From: Flavobacterium sp. UBA7663
GTDB taxonomy: Bacteria > Bacteroidota > Bacteroidia > Flavobacteriales > Flavobacteriaceae
NCBI RefSeq assembly: GCF_002483315.1
Contig: NZ_DLHR01000028.1
Coordinates: forward strand, 62,001-126,000
Length of the DNA stretch: 64,000 nt
Direction: 5' to 3'
Positions 25,855-35,355 of the stretch are shown here, one piece after another. How positions within the stretch are numbered: the first letter of the stretch is position 1; every line of letters starts with the position of its first letter. The notes beneath the pieces were generated by a model, which worked only from the letters and a program-made list of their open reading frames with translations, did no database searches and was not told the origin of the DNA. The translations under genes and the position numbers were made by a program.

Positions 25855-26360
25855 TGAACAATAACATTTTAAATAGCATACGTTTTGTTGTTTTTTTACT
25901 TCTACAGATTTTAATATTCAATAATATTAATCTGTTTGGGTATTTAAATCCGTATCCTTATGTGTTGTTTATTTTACTATATCCTGTTAATAGCAATAAA
26001 AGTATTTTACTATTAAGCAGTTTTACAATGGGAATCCTTTTGGATATGTTTTGTAATTCAGGCGGAATTCACACAATGGCATCTTTGGTTTTGGCATACA
26101 TAAGACCATCACTTTTTAAATTTGCTTTTGGATTGAGTTACGAATATCAAACTGTAAAAATTGCTGATAAAATTTCGCCTGAGCGAATTACATTGTTGCT
26201 ATTAGCTATTTTTATTCATCATTTCATCTTATTCTTTTTTGAATATTTCAGATTTGATTTGATATTTACTGTTTTATTACGAACACTATTTAGTACCCTG
26301 TTTACGTTTATTATATGTTTGTTAACCATCTATTTAATCAAGCCAAGCAATAGACGATGA
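25854..26360 (+). CDS. mreD: Rod shape-determining protein MreD
   Basis: This 168-residue integral membrane protein has about five hydrophobic helices and no soluble domain. Conserved-looking elements are YPYVLFILLYPVNSNKSILLL and FTMGILLDMFCNSGGIHTMAS. It starts with GTG, whose first base is the last base of the mreC stop, and its end overlaps the mrdA ATG by four bases. Identification rests on topology, the LLDMFCNSGGIHT segment and its operon position. Confidence 0.88.
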   Translation: MNNNILNSIRFVVFLLLQILIFNNINLFGYLNPYPYVLFILLYPVNSNKSILLLSSFTMGILLDMFCNSGGIHTMASLVLAYIRPSLFKFAFGLSYEYQTVKIADKISPERITLLLLAIFIHHFILFFFEYFRFDLIFTVLLRTLFSTLFTFIICLLTIYLIKPSNRR

Positions 26361-28291
26361 GAAAAGCTGTTTTACCTGCCGTAATCATTATTACTTCCAT
26401 TCTTCTGATTGTACGAATTTTCTATCTTCAAGTAATTGATGAAAATTTAAAACTACAATCGGAAAATAATGCTATTAAAAAAGTTTTCGATTTTCCAGAA
26501 AGAGGTTATATCTATGATCGTAATGGTAAACTTTTAGTAGCCAATCAGCCTTCGTATGATATCATGGTTGTTCCGAGAGAAATCAAAAATATTGATACAA
26601 CCGAATTTTGTAATTTACTTCACATTACAAAGGATTATTTTATCAAGAAAATTGAAAAAGCGAATGTTTATAGCCCAATTCTTCCTTCGGTCTTCCTGTC
26701 ACAATTAAACAAAGCTGAATATGCTGCTTTTCAGGAAAAAGAAAGAAAATTTGAAGGATTTTATACACAAAAACGTTCTTTACGTGATTATCAAGTTAAA
26801 GAAGGTGCTAATATTTTCGGATTTATTACACAGGTTAACGAAGCTATTCTTAATAAAAACAAATACTATAACAGTGGTGATTTGATAGGAAAGCAAGGTG
26901 TTGAGCAAGAATATGAAGAAATTTTACGAGGAATTAAAGGCGTTAAGTACTTACTTCGTGACAAACACAATAAAATTATTGGTCCTTATAAAAAAGGGCA
27001 ATTTGATACCATTGCTCAACAAGGAAAAGATTTAACACTCACTATTGATCACGCACTTCAGCAATATGGCACGGAATTGATGATTAATAAAAGAGGTGGT
27101 ATTGTTGCTATCGAACCTAAAACAGGAGAGATCTTAGCTTTGGTTTCTGCACCTACATATGATCCAGCTTTGTTAGTTGGAAGACAACGTTCAAAAAACT
27201 ATACCGCTTTATACAACGATTCGATTTCAAAACCATTGTACGATAGAGGTCTTCAAGCAACGTATCCTCCTGGTTCACCATTTAAAATCGTTACGGGATT
27301 AATTGGATTGCAAGAAGAAGTAATTGACGAACAAACTACTTTTTATTGTAATCATGGAGCCAATTTTGGACGTTTTATGAAATGCCACTGCGGTCTCCAC
27401 AGCCTACAATTAAACAACGGAACTTATAAATCGTGTAACAGTTATTTTGGAAACACGTACAAAAGAACCATTGAAAAATATAAAGATTCGTATTACAGCG
27501 TTGACAATTGGGCCAACCATGTTAAAAGTTTTGGATTGGGACAATTTTTAGGAACCGATATGCCAATTGGTGCGAAAGGTTTGGTTCCAACGTCAAAAAT
27601 GTATAAAAAAATGTACAATGGGGCTCCGATAAGAAGTTCATACATTATTTCGAATTCCATCGGACAAGGTGAAGTTTTAACTTCACCAATTCAATTAGCC
27701 AATATGATGGCAGTTGTTGCCAATCAAGGATATTATTATACACCACATATCGTTAAAAAGATAAAAGGACAACCTTTAGATAAAAAATTTACAACAAAGC
27801 ATTATTCTACTATTGATAAGCAATATTTCCCTCCTATAATTCAAGGCTTGGCAGATGTTTACAATAACCCGATAGGAACTGCAGCAGGCTTAAGAGTACA
27901 AGGTCTTAATATTTGTGGGAAAACGGGAACTGCTGAAAACAAAATTAGAGTAGCAGGAAAAACCTATCAATTAAAAGATCACTCTATTTTTGTAGCCTTT
28001 GCGCCGCAAGAAAACCCTAAGATAGCAATTGCGGTATTTATTGAAAATGGTTATTGGGGAAGTCGTTGGGCTGGACCAATTGCTACTTTAATGGTTGAAA
28101 AATATGTAAATGGCAAAATCACTCGTAAAGATTTAGAAGATAGAATGCTAAATGGAAGTTTACTTTCAGAATATGAAAAAATTGAAAACATTATTTTTCA
28201 AAGAAAAGTAGATCCAACAAGAGTTCAAGATTCTTTGAACAAAGTCAATGTAGAAATTAGCGAAGCCAAAAAAGAAGAAGAGGAAAACTAG
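26357..28291 (+). CDS. mrdA: Penicillin-binding protein 2
   Basis: This 644-residue class B PBP cross-links peptidoglycan during elongation. An N-terminal membrane helix (VLPAVIIITSILLIVRIFYL) precedes the PBP dimerisation domain (FDFPERGYIYDRNGKLLVAN, GKQGVEQEYEEILRG) and the transpeptidase domain. The catalytic motifs are YPPGSPFKI (SxxK; the usual Thr after Ser is Pro here), SCNSYF (SxN) and CGKTGTAEN (KTGT). The E/K-rich tail SEAKKEEEEN is cytologically unexplained. It overlaps mreD by four bases and abuts rodA, the glycosyltransferase partner. Confidence 0.95.
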   Translation: MRKAVLPAVIIITSILLIVRIFYLQVIDENLKLQSENNAIKKVFDFPERGYIYDRNGKLLVANQPSYDIMVVPREIKNIDTTEFCNLLHITKDYFIKKIEKANVYSPILPSVFLSQLNKAEYAAFQEKERKFEGFYTQKRSLRDYQVKEGANIFGFITQVNEAILNKNKYYNSGDLIGKQGVEQEYEEILRGIKGVKYLLRDKHNKIIGPYKKGQFDTIAQQGKDLTLTIDHALQQYGTELMINKRGGIVAIEPKTGEILALVSAPTYDPALLVGRQRSKNYTALYNDSISKPLYDRGLQATYPPGSPFKIVTGLIGLQEEVIDEQTTFYCNHGANFGRFMKCHCGLHSLQLNNGTYKSCNSYFGNTYKRTIEKYKDSYYSVDNWANHVKSFGLGQFLGTDMPIGAKGLVPTSKMYKKMYNGAPIRSSYIISNSIGQGEVLTSPIQLANMMAVVANQGYYYTPHIVKKIKGQPLDKKFTTKHYSTIDKQYFPPIIQGLADVYNNPIGTAAGLRVQGLNICGKTGTAENKIRVAGKTYQLKDHSIFVAFAPQENPKIAIAVFIENGYWGSRWAGPIATLMVEKYVNGKITRKDLEDRMLNGSLLSEYEKIENIIFQRKVDPTRVQDSLNKVNVEISEAKKEEEEN

Positions 28292-29548
28292 ATGAAAAAT
28301 CAAAGCGTAGGAAATAGAATCGATTATATCTCCATATTACTTTATATAGTATTAGTAATCATGGGCTGGATGACTATTTATTCCGCTTCTTTACCTTTAG
28401 AAGAAACTTCAATTTTTGATATTTCTCAAATTTATGGTAGACAAATGCTCTTCATTGGTTTGACCATTCCTCTTATTTTTATCATCTTATTCACCGATGC
28501 TAAAATTTTCGAACGTCTTTCCTTTGTGTTCTATGGTTTAGGAATTATATTATTACTTGGTTTATTTGTATTTGGAGTTACCAAAAAAGGACAAACCAAC
28601 TGGTACCAATTTGGAGGCTTTGGTTTTCAACCTTCCGAATTCGTTAAAACGGCAACAGCTTTATTATTAGCAAAATACCTAAGTTATTCCCAAATTAATT
28701 TAAAGTATACCAAACATCAAATAATAGGTTTAGCTATCGTTTTTATTCCAGTTGCGCTAATTTTAATGCAACCCGACGCCGGTAGTGCTATGATTTTCAT
28801 TTCACTAATCTTTGTCTTGAATCGTGAAGGATTGCCAAGTTGGTACTTTTTTTCGGGCATAATTGCTATCGCATTGTTCTTTCTATCATTAGTAATTCAA
28901 CCTACTTATTTAATCGGGATTGTATTTATAATAATGGTAATTCATTACATATTTAATCGAAAAATTTCTAGAAATCCTATTGTTTACGGATTGCTATACT
29001 TAGTTATGGCTGGATTTGCGTTCTCGGTAAGTTATGTTTATGAAAGTGTTTTAGAACCACACCAAAAAGATCGTATCAATGTATTAATTGGGGATGATGT
29101 TGACATGAAACGAGAAGGATACAATTTAAACCAATCAATGATTGCTATTGGTTCTGGAGGATTATTAGGAAAAGGTTATTTAGAAGGCACACAAACTAAA
29201 GGTGGTTTCGTACCTGAACAACATACCGACTACATTTTTACAACGGTAGGTGAAGAATGGGGATTCATTGGAAGTATAACCGTAATTTTATTATTTGTAG
29301 CCTTATTTTTAAGAATTATCTATTTAGCCGAAAATCAAAAAACCAAATTCAGTAGAGTTTACGGCTATTGTGTGGCTACTTATTTATTCACCCATTTCTT
29401 TGTAAATATTGCTATGCTTATTAAATTGTTCCCAACAATTGGAGTACCTCTACCCTTTTTCTCTTACGGAGGTTCAAGTTTATGGGCATTTACAATATTA
29501 CTTTTTATCTTTATTAAACTAGATGCAAATAAAGTAAATGAGTGGTAA
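28292..29548 (+). CDS. rodA: Rod-shape peptidoglycan glycosyltransferase RodA
   Basis: This 418-residue SEDS-family polymerase has about ten transmembrane helices. Family blocks include WYQFGGFGFQPSEFVK, LMQPDAGSAMIFISL, GYNLNQSMIAIGSGGLLGKG, FVPEQHTDYIFTTVGEEWGF (with the functionally important acidic residue) and the terminal PFFSYGGSSLWA. It begins on the base after the mrdA stop and completes the elongasome operon. The convergent nuclease gene ends only 2 bases away, with no terminator hairpin apparent between them. Confidence 0.95.
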   Translation: MKNQSVGNRIDYISILLYIVLVIMGWMTIYSASLPLEETSIFDISQIYGRQMLFIGLTIPLIFIILFTDAKIFERLSFVFYGLGIILLLGLFVFGVTKKGQTNWYQFGGFGFQPSEFVKTATALLLAKYLSYSQINLKYTKHQIIGLAIVFIPVALILMQPDAGSAMIFISLIFVLNREGLPSWYFFSGIIAIALFFLSLVIQPTYLIGIVFIIMVIHYIFNRKISRNPIVYGLLYLVMAGFAFSVSYVYESVLEPHQKDRINVLIGDDVDMKREGYNLNQSMIAIGSGGLLGKGYLEGTQTKGGFVPEQHTDYIFTTVGEEWGFIGSITVILLFVALFLRIIYLAENQKTKFSRVYGYCVATYLFTHFFVNIAMLIKLFPTIGVPLPFFSYGGSSLWAFTILLFIFIKLDANKVNEW

Positions 29549-29550
29549 TT

Positions 29551-30342
29551 TTAAAAACTCCAGTCTTTATAATCAGATTTAGATTCTAATTGATTTTCGA
29601 TTGCATCCTCTAAATTAGGATAAAAGTCAATCCCTGTCATTTTTTCAATTTCGTCTACCGAAACCACAAATTCATATAAAGGCTGATTTGAATTTTCATG
29701 AGGCACTAAAAAACCAATCATTTTAGAACCATCTTTAGACAGCAATACTTTATAAAAATAATTAGGCACCGAAACATCTTCTTTACCAATTGTTTTTAAA
29801 TTATCGCTCAAAACACCACCAGTTACTACATATAATCCGTCACTTTTTACTGCCCAATATCTTACTTTTTCCTCTAAACGATTCCAAACACCAGAATTAA
29901 ACTCATGCTCTTGCGGACTAATATTAGAAGTAAAAAAAGTTTCGTTATACTCATCAAATGAACCTTTTCTATCACCAGCCGGACACAAATGACCTTTATC
30001 GTAACCCGAATTTTTATAATTTCTCCAATCGGCTGACACAGATTCAACTAATGGATCTTGTTCAAAAAAGGGTCTATCAAAATTAGTTGCCTTTACATCG
30101 TCATTATCCAAATAATAGGCTACCCATTCGCTTTGTTCGTGCTCTTCAGAATAAGAAAAAACATAAGTGTTACGCTTGTAAACTTCTTTAGTTGTTGTTG
30201 ATGGTAAAAAATCGAAATCATCAGAAATCAAACTTTTTTCAACTTGAACATCGCTTTTATTAATTGAAGTATCTTCATCAATATTAAATTCTCTACAAGA
30301 AAATATAGAAACAACTACAAGGAGATAAATGAATCTTTTCAT
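29551..30342 (-). CDS. DNA/RNA non-specific endonuclease (NUC family), lipoprotein
   Basis: The 263-residue protein has a lipoprotein signal (MKRFIYLLVVVSIFSC, lipobox Cys16) and a beta-beta-alpha-metal nuclease domain of the Serratia type from about residue 55. The active-site block reads YDKGHLCPAGDR, with His118 as general base; the canonical DRGH is DKGH here. The metal-coordinating asparagine is in TFFTSNISPQEHEFN. It should act at the cell surface or in the periplasm on extracellular nucleic acid, perhaps for phosphate or nucleoside nutrition. It is divergent from the coiled-coil gene, and a dyad lies over both promoters. Confidence 0.92.
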   Translation of the reverse strand: MKRFIYLLVVVSIFSCREFNIDEDTSINKSDVQVEKSLISDDFDFLPSTTTKEVYKRNTYVFSYSEEHEQSEWVAYYLDNDDVKATNFDRPFFEQDPLVESVSADWRNYKNSGYDKGHLCPAGDRKGSFDEYNETFFTSNISPQEHEFNSGVWNRLEEKVRYWAVKSDGLYVVTGGVLSDNLKTIGKEDVSVPNYFYKVLLSKDGSKMIGFLVPHENSNQPLYEFVVSVDEIEKMTGIDFYPNLEDAIENQLESKSDYKDWSF

Positions 30343-30360
30343 GCTTTGGCTCAGTTTTTG

Positions 30361-30378
30361 TTATCTTTGTAAAGATAA
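30361..30378 (+). promoter_or_regulatory. Dyad covering -7 elements of two divergent genes
   Basis: Perfect 8-base arms TTATCTTT and AAAGATAA enclose GT. Read on the plus strand it contains TATCTTTG (30362-30369), an exact -7 match for the coiled-coil gene. On the minus strand it gives TATCTTTA, one mismatch from consensus, for the nuclease gene. The plus ATG is 24 bases after the -7 element. Confidence 0.45.
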
Positions 30379-30393
30379 TTTTTAAAATCCAAA

Positions 30394-30915
30394 ATGATGA
30401 AAATAAATTTTTTAATTCTGTTAGGTTTGTTTAGTTTACAATCTGCTTTAGCTCAAGAAACTGTAATTGATAGTGTAAAAGTTAAACAGGAAAAATTAGT
30501 TCAAGAACAACAAAAAGCCGAAAAAGAAAGAATCAAAGCCGAAGAAAAGCAAATTAAAGAAAGCCAGAAAGCGGAAAGAGAGCGCCAAAAAGCCCTGAAA
30601 GAAGCAGAAAAAGCTCAAAAACAAGCAGAAAGAGCACAAAAAGAGGCGGAAAAAGAAGTAAAAAAAGCTGAAAGAGCAGTTGCACAAAGAGAAAAGGCAA
30701 AGAAAAATACTGAAAAAGCAAAAGACAGAATTGCTAACAATAAAAAAGACTTAGAAAAAGACAAAGAAAAATTTGAAAAGCTTAAAAGAAAAGGGAAATT
30801 ATCTGCAGATGATGAATTAAAATGGAGAGAAAAAATTCTTAAAAAAGAAAATAAAGCTTTAGAATTACAAATGGACTTAGAAAAAGCTGAGAACAAACTA
30901 AGAAAATTAGAATAA
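30394..30915 (+). CDS. Secreted Lys/Glu-rich coiled-coil or single-helix protein of unknown function
   Basis: This 173-residue protein has a signal peptide (MMKINFLILLGLFSLQSALAQ), then an almost uninterrupted charged helix rich in K, E, A and Q to the end. Repeated motifs such as KAEKERIKAEEK and KEAEKAQKQAERAQKEAEK show i/i+4 salt-bridge spacing typical of coiled coils or stable single helices. There is no recognisable enzyme domain. A second ATG one codon later is an equally good start. It is monocistronic, bounded by a -7 element and a strong terminator. A periplasmic spacer role is possible but unproven. Confidence 0.8.
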   Translation: MMKINFLILLGLFSLQSALAQETVIDSVKVKQEKLVQEQQKAEKERIKAEEKQIKESQKAERERQKALKEAEKAQKQAERAQKEAEKEVKKAERAVAQREKAKKNTEKAKDRIANNKKDLEKDKEKFEKLKRKGKLSADDELKWREKILKKENKALELQMDLEKAENKLRKLE

Positions 30916-30951
30916 AAAAAATCCCGATTCTCACGAATCGGGATTTTTTTT
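30914..30951 (+). terminator. Bidirectional intrinsic terminator between the coiled-coil gene and prc
   Basis: Perfect arms (ATCCCGATTC at 30921-30930 and its complement at 30935-30944) enclose TCAC, with A-runs on the left and T-runs on the right. It serves the convergent genes on both strands. The core resembles the accD terminator. Confidence 0.88.
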
Positions 30952-30963
30952 CCTTTAAATCTA

Positions 30964-33117
30964 TTAATTCATACTCAACTTCTGAGTAAATCCTTTTCCT
31001 TTAGTTAATAATTTAATATCAGATATAACATTTAAAGTCTCTTCCATATAAATATCCTTTTGCATTTCTTCATGCCAACGCTCTCTTTTTTGTTTTAGTA
31101 AAGTGTCTTTTTCAAACAACGCAACTTCATCAGGCAAAGAAGTAAACTGATACTTATTTTTATAGTCTGTAATAGCTTTGAACTTTTTGATCTTTAGATC
31201 TGTCGCAGCAATTTCTTTATTAAATTCGTTTAAATTTAAACTGAAGTCATTTTCATCTTTACGTTCAAAAATCCATTTTGCGTTTTCATCAATAAGATTA
31301 AAAGTTGGGTTAGAAGCAATTCTCTTCTTGCTATTTGCTATTACATTATCATAGTTAATATTTAACGGTTGATATTTTGCTGGTTCTATTTTATCCCAAG
31401 GCAATGCACTTTCTTCATCACGTTCTCCCATATCTAAATAGGCGAAACGATCTGGAAAAACAATATCACTTTTTACACCTTCACGTTGTGTTGAACCTCC
31501 ATTAATTCTATAAAACTTCTGAATAGTAGTTTTTAAGGCTCCTAAATCACCATAAGAATTTCCTCTGATGAATTGATTCAAATCAATCATGTTTTGAACA
31601 GTTCCTTTACCATAAGAATGTTTACTACCTACAACAATTCCTCGTTTATAATCTTGAATTGCTGCTGCAAAAATTTCTGAAGCTGATGCCGAGAAATTAT
31701 TAATCATTACTACAAGTGGTCCATCGTATTGAACTCTTTTGTCTGGATCTGGTAAAATTTCTGGATTTCTTCCTGGGGCTTTTACTTGAACAATTGGCCC
31801 TTCTGGAATAAACAATCCTACCATTTTAACAACCGTTTCTAAAGAACCTCCACCATTATCACGTAAATCCATAACAAGTCCATCGATGTTTTGTGCTTTT
31901 AGTTTTTCAATTTCAGCTGCTACATCTTTAAACGCATCACGGTTTTCTTTGTTTTCAAAACTAATATAAAATTTAGGTAAGTAAATAATTCCGTATTTCT
32001 TTCCATCTTTTTCAACTACACTTGATTTAGCGAATGTTTCCTCTGTTTCAACTTCATCTCTAATAATTGAAATAACTTTTATTGTACCATCAACTTTTTT
32101 GACTGTTAATCGAACTTCTGTTCCTTTAGGTCCTTTGATTTTTTTAACAACGTCATCTAAACGCATTCCTGCAATATCAAGAGGCTCTTCTTTTCCCTGA
32201 GCTACTTTCAATATCAAATCTCCTGCTTCTAATTCTTTTCCTCTCCAAGCCGGACCTCCAGAAATTAATTCTGAAACTTCAACTCCCGATTCTTTCTTTT
32301 GCAAACGTGCACCAATTCCTTGAAATGTTCCACTCATACTTACATCAAATTTCTCTTTATCATCTGGAGAAAAGTAGAATGTATGCGGATCGAAACGTTC
32401 CACGATAGAATTTAAAAATATAGCGAACCAATCATCTCTCTCTAACTCTTTTTCAATAAAATCAAAATACTCATTTAAAGATTTTAAAGAATTTTCTCTA
32501 ACTTCTTTTTCAAGTGTCTCAAATGATTTTACTTCATATTTAGCATCATTTTTCTTTTTATCATCTTCAAGTTGTTGCTTATCTGTAATAGAAGAAAGCG
32601 CAGACAACTTTAATTGCTTTCTCCATCTGTCAACTAATTCAGATTTATTTTTACTAAATGGCAGTTTTTCATAATCTACATTTATGCTTTCATTACTATT
32701 GAAATCAAAAGGCTTATCTAAAATTTCTTCATAAATAGCTCTAGATTCTTTCATTCTTTTCAACAAACGCGAGTTTGTCAAATTAAAGAAAGTCAAATCT
32801 TTGTTTTTAATCATATCATCAATTGAAGTTTCATATTTACTGAACTCATCAATATCACTTTGAAGAAAAAATCGTTTAGTAGGATCAATATTATTTAAAT
32901 ATTTACTGTATACTTTTTTAGAAAAGTCATCATTTAACTCAACCGGACTATAATGCCCTTTTTCTAAAACAAAAGTTAGCAGTTCCAACAAAAGTTTATC
33001 TTTTTCTGGATCTTCCTTTTTTTCACTAGGAACAAAACTCCACAATATTGCTGATAAAGCAGTTACCAACAATATAACCTTATAATTTCTTTTCATAAAT
33101 TCCACTATTCGTTTCAT
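30964..33117 (-). CDS. prc: Carboxy-terminal processing protease (Prc/Tsp, S41)
   Basis: This is a 717-residue periplasmic tail-specific protease with an N-terminal membrane or signal segment (YKVILLVTALSAILWSF), a helical N-terminal domain, a PDZ domain (about 245-340: GIGARLQKKESGVEVSELIS) and an S41 peptidase core. The Ser-Lys dyad is visible as NNFSASASEIFAAA and SYGKGTVQNM. A DUF3340-like C-terminal extension follows (about 560-717). It trims or degrades envelope proteins. In-frame ATGs lie at 33159, 33117 and 33096; I favour 33117 (MKRIVEF), but 33096 is also plausible. It is divergent from surE. Confidence 0.93.
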   Translation of the reverse strand: MKRIVEFMKRNYKVILLVTALSAILWSFVPSEKKEDPEKDKLLLELLTFVLEKGHYSPVELNDDFSKKVYSKYLNNIDPTKRFFLQSDIDEFSKYETSIDDMIKNKDLTFFNLTNSRLLKRMKESRAIYEEILDKPFDFNSNESINVDYEKLPFSKNKSELVDRWRKQLKLSALSSITDKQQLEDDKKKNDAKYEVKSFETLEKEVRENSLKSLNEYFDFIEKELERDDWFAIFLNSIVERFDPHTFYFSPDDKEKFDVSMSGTFQGIGARLQKKESGVEVSELISGGPAWRGKELEAGDLILKVAQGKEEPLDIAGMRLDDVVKKIKGPKGTEVRLTVKKVDGTIKVISIIRDEVETEETFAKSSVVEKDGKKYGIIYLPKFYISFENKENRDAFKDVAAEIEKLKAQNIDGLVMDLRDNGGGSLETVVKMVGLFIPEGPIVQVKAPGRNPEILPDPDKRVQYDGPLVVMINNFSASASEIFAAAIQDYKRGIVVGSKHSYGKGTVQNMIDLNQFIRGNSYGDLGALKTTIQKFYRINGGSTQREGVKSDIVFPDRFAYLDMGERDEESALPWDKIEPAKYQPLNINYDNVIANSKKRIASNPTFNLIDENAKWIFERKDENDFSLNLNEFNKEIAATDLKIKKFKAITDYKNKYQFTSLPDEVALFEKDTLLKQKRERWHEEMQKDIYMEETLNVISDIKLLTKGKGFTQKLSMN

Positions 33118-33260
33118 TGAAAAATTTTCAACTAAATTAAACAAAAAATCGTGCCACAAGTGTGCAAAATACTATAATTTTTTGTTAAACCAACAAAAAT
33201 AGGCATACAAAAAAAAGGTTTTGGTTTAAATTATTTAATTTAGCAAAAAATGTACGAAGA

Positions 33261-34028
33261 ATGTCAAAACCACTTATACTAGTAACTAACGACGATAGTA
33301 TTGTTGCACCAGGAATTCGCGCTTTAATTGAAGTGATGAAAGAACTTGGTGATGTTGTAGTTGTAGCTCCAGATAGTCCACAAAGCGCGATGGGACATGC
33401 AATTACAATAAACAACACCTTAAAACTAGAAAAAGTTCATTTAGACAAAGAACTTGAACAAGAATACAGTTGTAGTGGAACTCCAGTAGATTGCGTGAAA
33501 ATTGCCGTTAACGAAATTCTAAAGCGAAAACCCGACTTATGTGTTTCTGGAATCAATCACGGTTCCAATTCTTCAATTAATGTAATTTATTCTGGAACGA
33601 TGAGTGCTGCGGTTGAAGCTGGAATTGAAGGAATTCCCGCAATCGGATTTTCATTGTTAGATTATAGTTGGGATGCCGATTTTGAACCCATCAAAAGTCA
33701 TATCAAACAAATTGCTTCAGAAGTTTTGAAAAATGGTTTACCTGAAGGTGTAATTTTGAATGTTAATTTTCCAAAATTAAGCAAAGACGAAATAAAAGGA
33801 GTAAAAATTTGTCGTCAAGCGAAAGCTATGTGGCAAGAAGAATTTGATAAAAGAACAAATCCACAAGGAAAAGAATATTATTGGTTAACTGGTAAGTTTG
33901 TCAATTTAGACAAAGGAACGGATACGGACGAATGGGCGCTAGAAAATGGTTACATCTCAATTGTTCCTGTACAATTTGATTTAACAGCACATCATGCAAT
34001 GCAACAATTGAATTCTTGGGAATTATAA
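33261..34028 (+). CDS. surE: 5'/3'-nucleotidase SurE
   Basis: This 255-residue metal-dependent phosphatase removes phosphate from nucleoside monophosphates. The metal site is in the N-terminal ILVTNDDSIVAPGI (Asp11, Asp12), with further active-site segments APDSPQSAMGHAIT, CSGTPVDCVKIAVNEI and VSGINHGSNSSINVIYSGT followed by SAAVEAG. Length is normal. lpxB follows after 107 bases, a gap holding a 12-base palindrome (34099-34110) of unknown meaning. Confidence 0.95.
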   Translation: MSKPLILVTNDDSIVAPGIRALIEVMKELGDVVVVAPDSPQSAMGHAITINNTLKLEKVHLDKELEQEYSCSGTPVDCVKIAVNEILKRKPDLCVSGINHGSNSSINVIYSGTMSAAVEAGIEGIPAIGFSLLDYSWDADFEPIKSHIKQIASEVLKNGLPEGVILNVNFPKLSKDEIKGVKICRQAKAMWQEEFDKRTNPQGKEYYWLTGKFVNLDKGTDTDEWALENGYISIVPVQFDLTAHHAMQQLNSWEL

Positions 34029-34135
34029 AATCAGACTATTAGAAAATGAAATCACCACTAATAAAAATTTGCGAAGCAAAACCAAAATTAAAAGGTGATA
34101 ACATATGTTACCAATAAAAAATATGATTTAAACAT

Positions 34136-35251
34136 ATGAAATATTACATCATAGCAGGAGAAGCTTCGGGCGATTTACACGGTTCGAATTTGATGAAAGC
34201 TTTGTACGAAAAAGATCCATCAGCCGAAATTCGTTTTTGGGGTGGTGATTTGATGCAGAATGTTGGCGGAACTTTAGTAAAACACTATCGCGAATTAGCA
34301 TTTATGGGTTTTATTGAAGTCATCATGAACTTAAAAACCATTTTGAACAACATCAAAATTTGTAAAAAAGACATTGAAGCCTTTCAACCTGATGTGATTA
34401 TTTTTATCGATTATCCTGGATTTAATATGCGCATTGCGACTTGGGCAAAAGAGCGAAATATTCCAACACATTACTACATTTCGCCTCAAATTTGGGCTTG
34501 GAAAGAAAATCGTATCAAAGCCATTAAACGCGATGTGGATTTTATGTATGTAATTCTTCCGTTTGAGAAAGATTTTTACGAGAAAAAACACAATTTTCCA
34601 GTTCATTTTGTAGGTCATCCGTTAATAGATGCCATTGCAAGTAGAACTGAAGTTTCGGATGAAAGTTTCAGAAAAGAAAATCAGTTATCTGAAAAACCAA
34701 TTATAGCTTTATTACCAGGAAGTAGAAAGCAAGAAATTTCCAAAATGCTTTCGATTATGCTTTCGGTAACCAACGATTTTCCAGATTATCAATTTGTGAT
34801 TGCGGGCGCTCCAAGTCAGGAATATGAATTTTACAAAACATTTTTAACGAATGAAAACGTGAAATTTATTTCGAATAAAACTTATGATTTATTGAGTCAT
34901 TCTCATGCTGCATTAGTAACTTCTGGAACCGCAACTTTAGAAACAGCATTATTCAATGTTCCTGAAGTGGTTTGTTATAAAGGAAGTTACATTTCGTACC
35001 AAATTGCTAAACGAATTATTACTTTAAAATACATTTCGTTAGTGAATTTAATCATGGACAAAGAAGTGGTGAAAGAACTCATTCAGGAAGAATTGAATAC
35101 GAATAACTTAAAATTAGAATTAAATAAAATTCTGAATTCAGATAGTCGTACCATCTTATTGAATAATTATGCTGAATTAAAACAAAAATTAGGAGGAGAA
35201 GGTGCAAGCAAAAAAACAGCTGAACTGATTGTAAATTCTTTCAAAAAATAA
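34136..35251 (+). CDS. lpxB: Lipid-A-disaccharide synthase
   Basis: This 371-residue family GT19 glycosyltransferase joins UDP-2,3-diacylglucosamine and lipid X to form the lipid A disaccharide on the inner face of the inner membrane. Diagnostic motifs are the N-terminal YIIAGEASGDLHGSNLMKAL, FIDYPGFNMRIA, HYYISPQIWAWKENRIK, FVGHPLIDAI, IALLPGSRKQEI and SGTATLETALFNVPEVV. The length is close to the E. coli enzyme. Other lpx genes are not adjacent. Confidence 0.96.
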   Translation: MKYYIIAGEASGDLHGSNLMKALYEKDPSAEIRFWGGDLMQNVGGTLVKHYRELAFMGFIEVIMNLKTILNNIKICKKDIEAFQPDVIIFIDYPGFNMRIATWAKERNIPTHYYISPQIWAWKENRIKAIKRDVDFMYVILPFEKDFYEKKHNFPVHFVGHPLIDAIASRTEVSDESFRKENQLSEKPIIALLPGSRKQEISKMLSIMLSVTNDFPDYQFVIAGAPSQEYEFYKTFLTNENVKFISNKTYDLLSHSHAALVTSGTATLETALFNVPEVVCYKGSYISYQIAKRIITLKYISLVNLIMDKEVVKELIQEELNTNNLKLELNKILNSDSRTILLNNYAELKQKLGGEGASKKTAELIVNSFKK

Positions 35252-35270
35252 AGAATGTTGGTTCAAAACA

Positions 35271-35301
35271 TTTGGTTCGAATGGTATTTTTTATATTTTT
35301 G
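35271..35301 (+). promoter_or_regulatory. Promoter of comEC (TTTG-N19-TATTTTTG)
   Basis: TTTG at 35271-35274 and TATTTTTG at 35294-35301 are exactly 19 bases apart, an ideal Bacteroidetes promoter. It lies 54 bases before the TTG start at 35356. Confidence 0.7.
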
Positions 35302-35355
35302 AAATAAGGAAGTCCCAACTACTTAAAACCAAATACTACTTCAAAAGCAAAGTGT

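Noticed and set aside
30496..30896. Two Phe/Ser-rich frames antisense to the coiled-coil gene
   Set aside because: They are mirror images of the repetitive Lys/Glu codons and not real membrane proteins.
34046..34117. A 23-codon reading frame between surE and lpxB ending in a 12-base palindrome region
   Set aside because: It is too short, with no promoter or family resemblance; AT-rich gaps produce such frames by chance.
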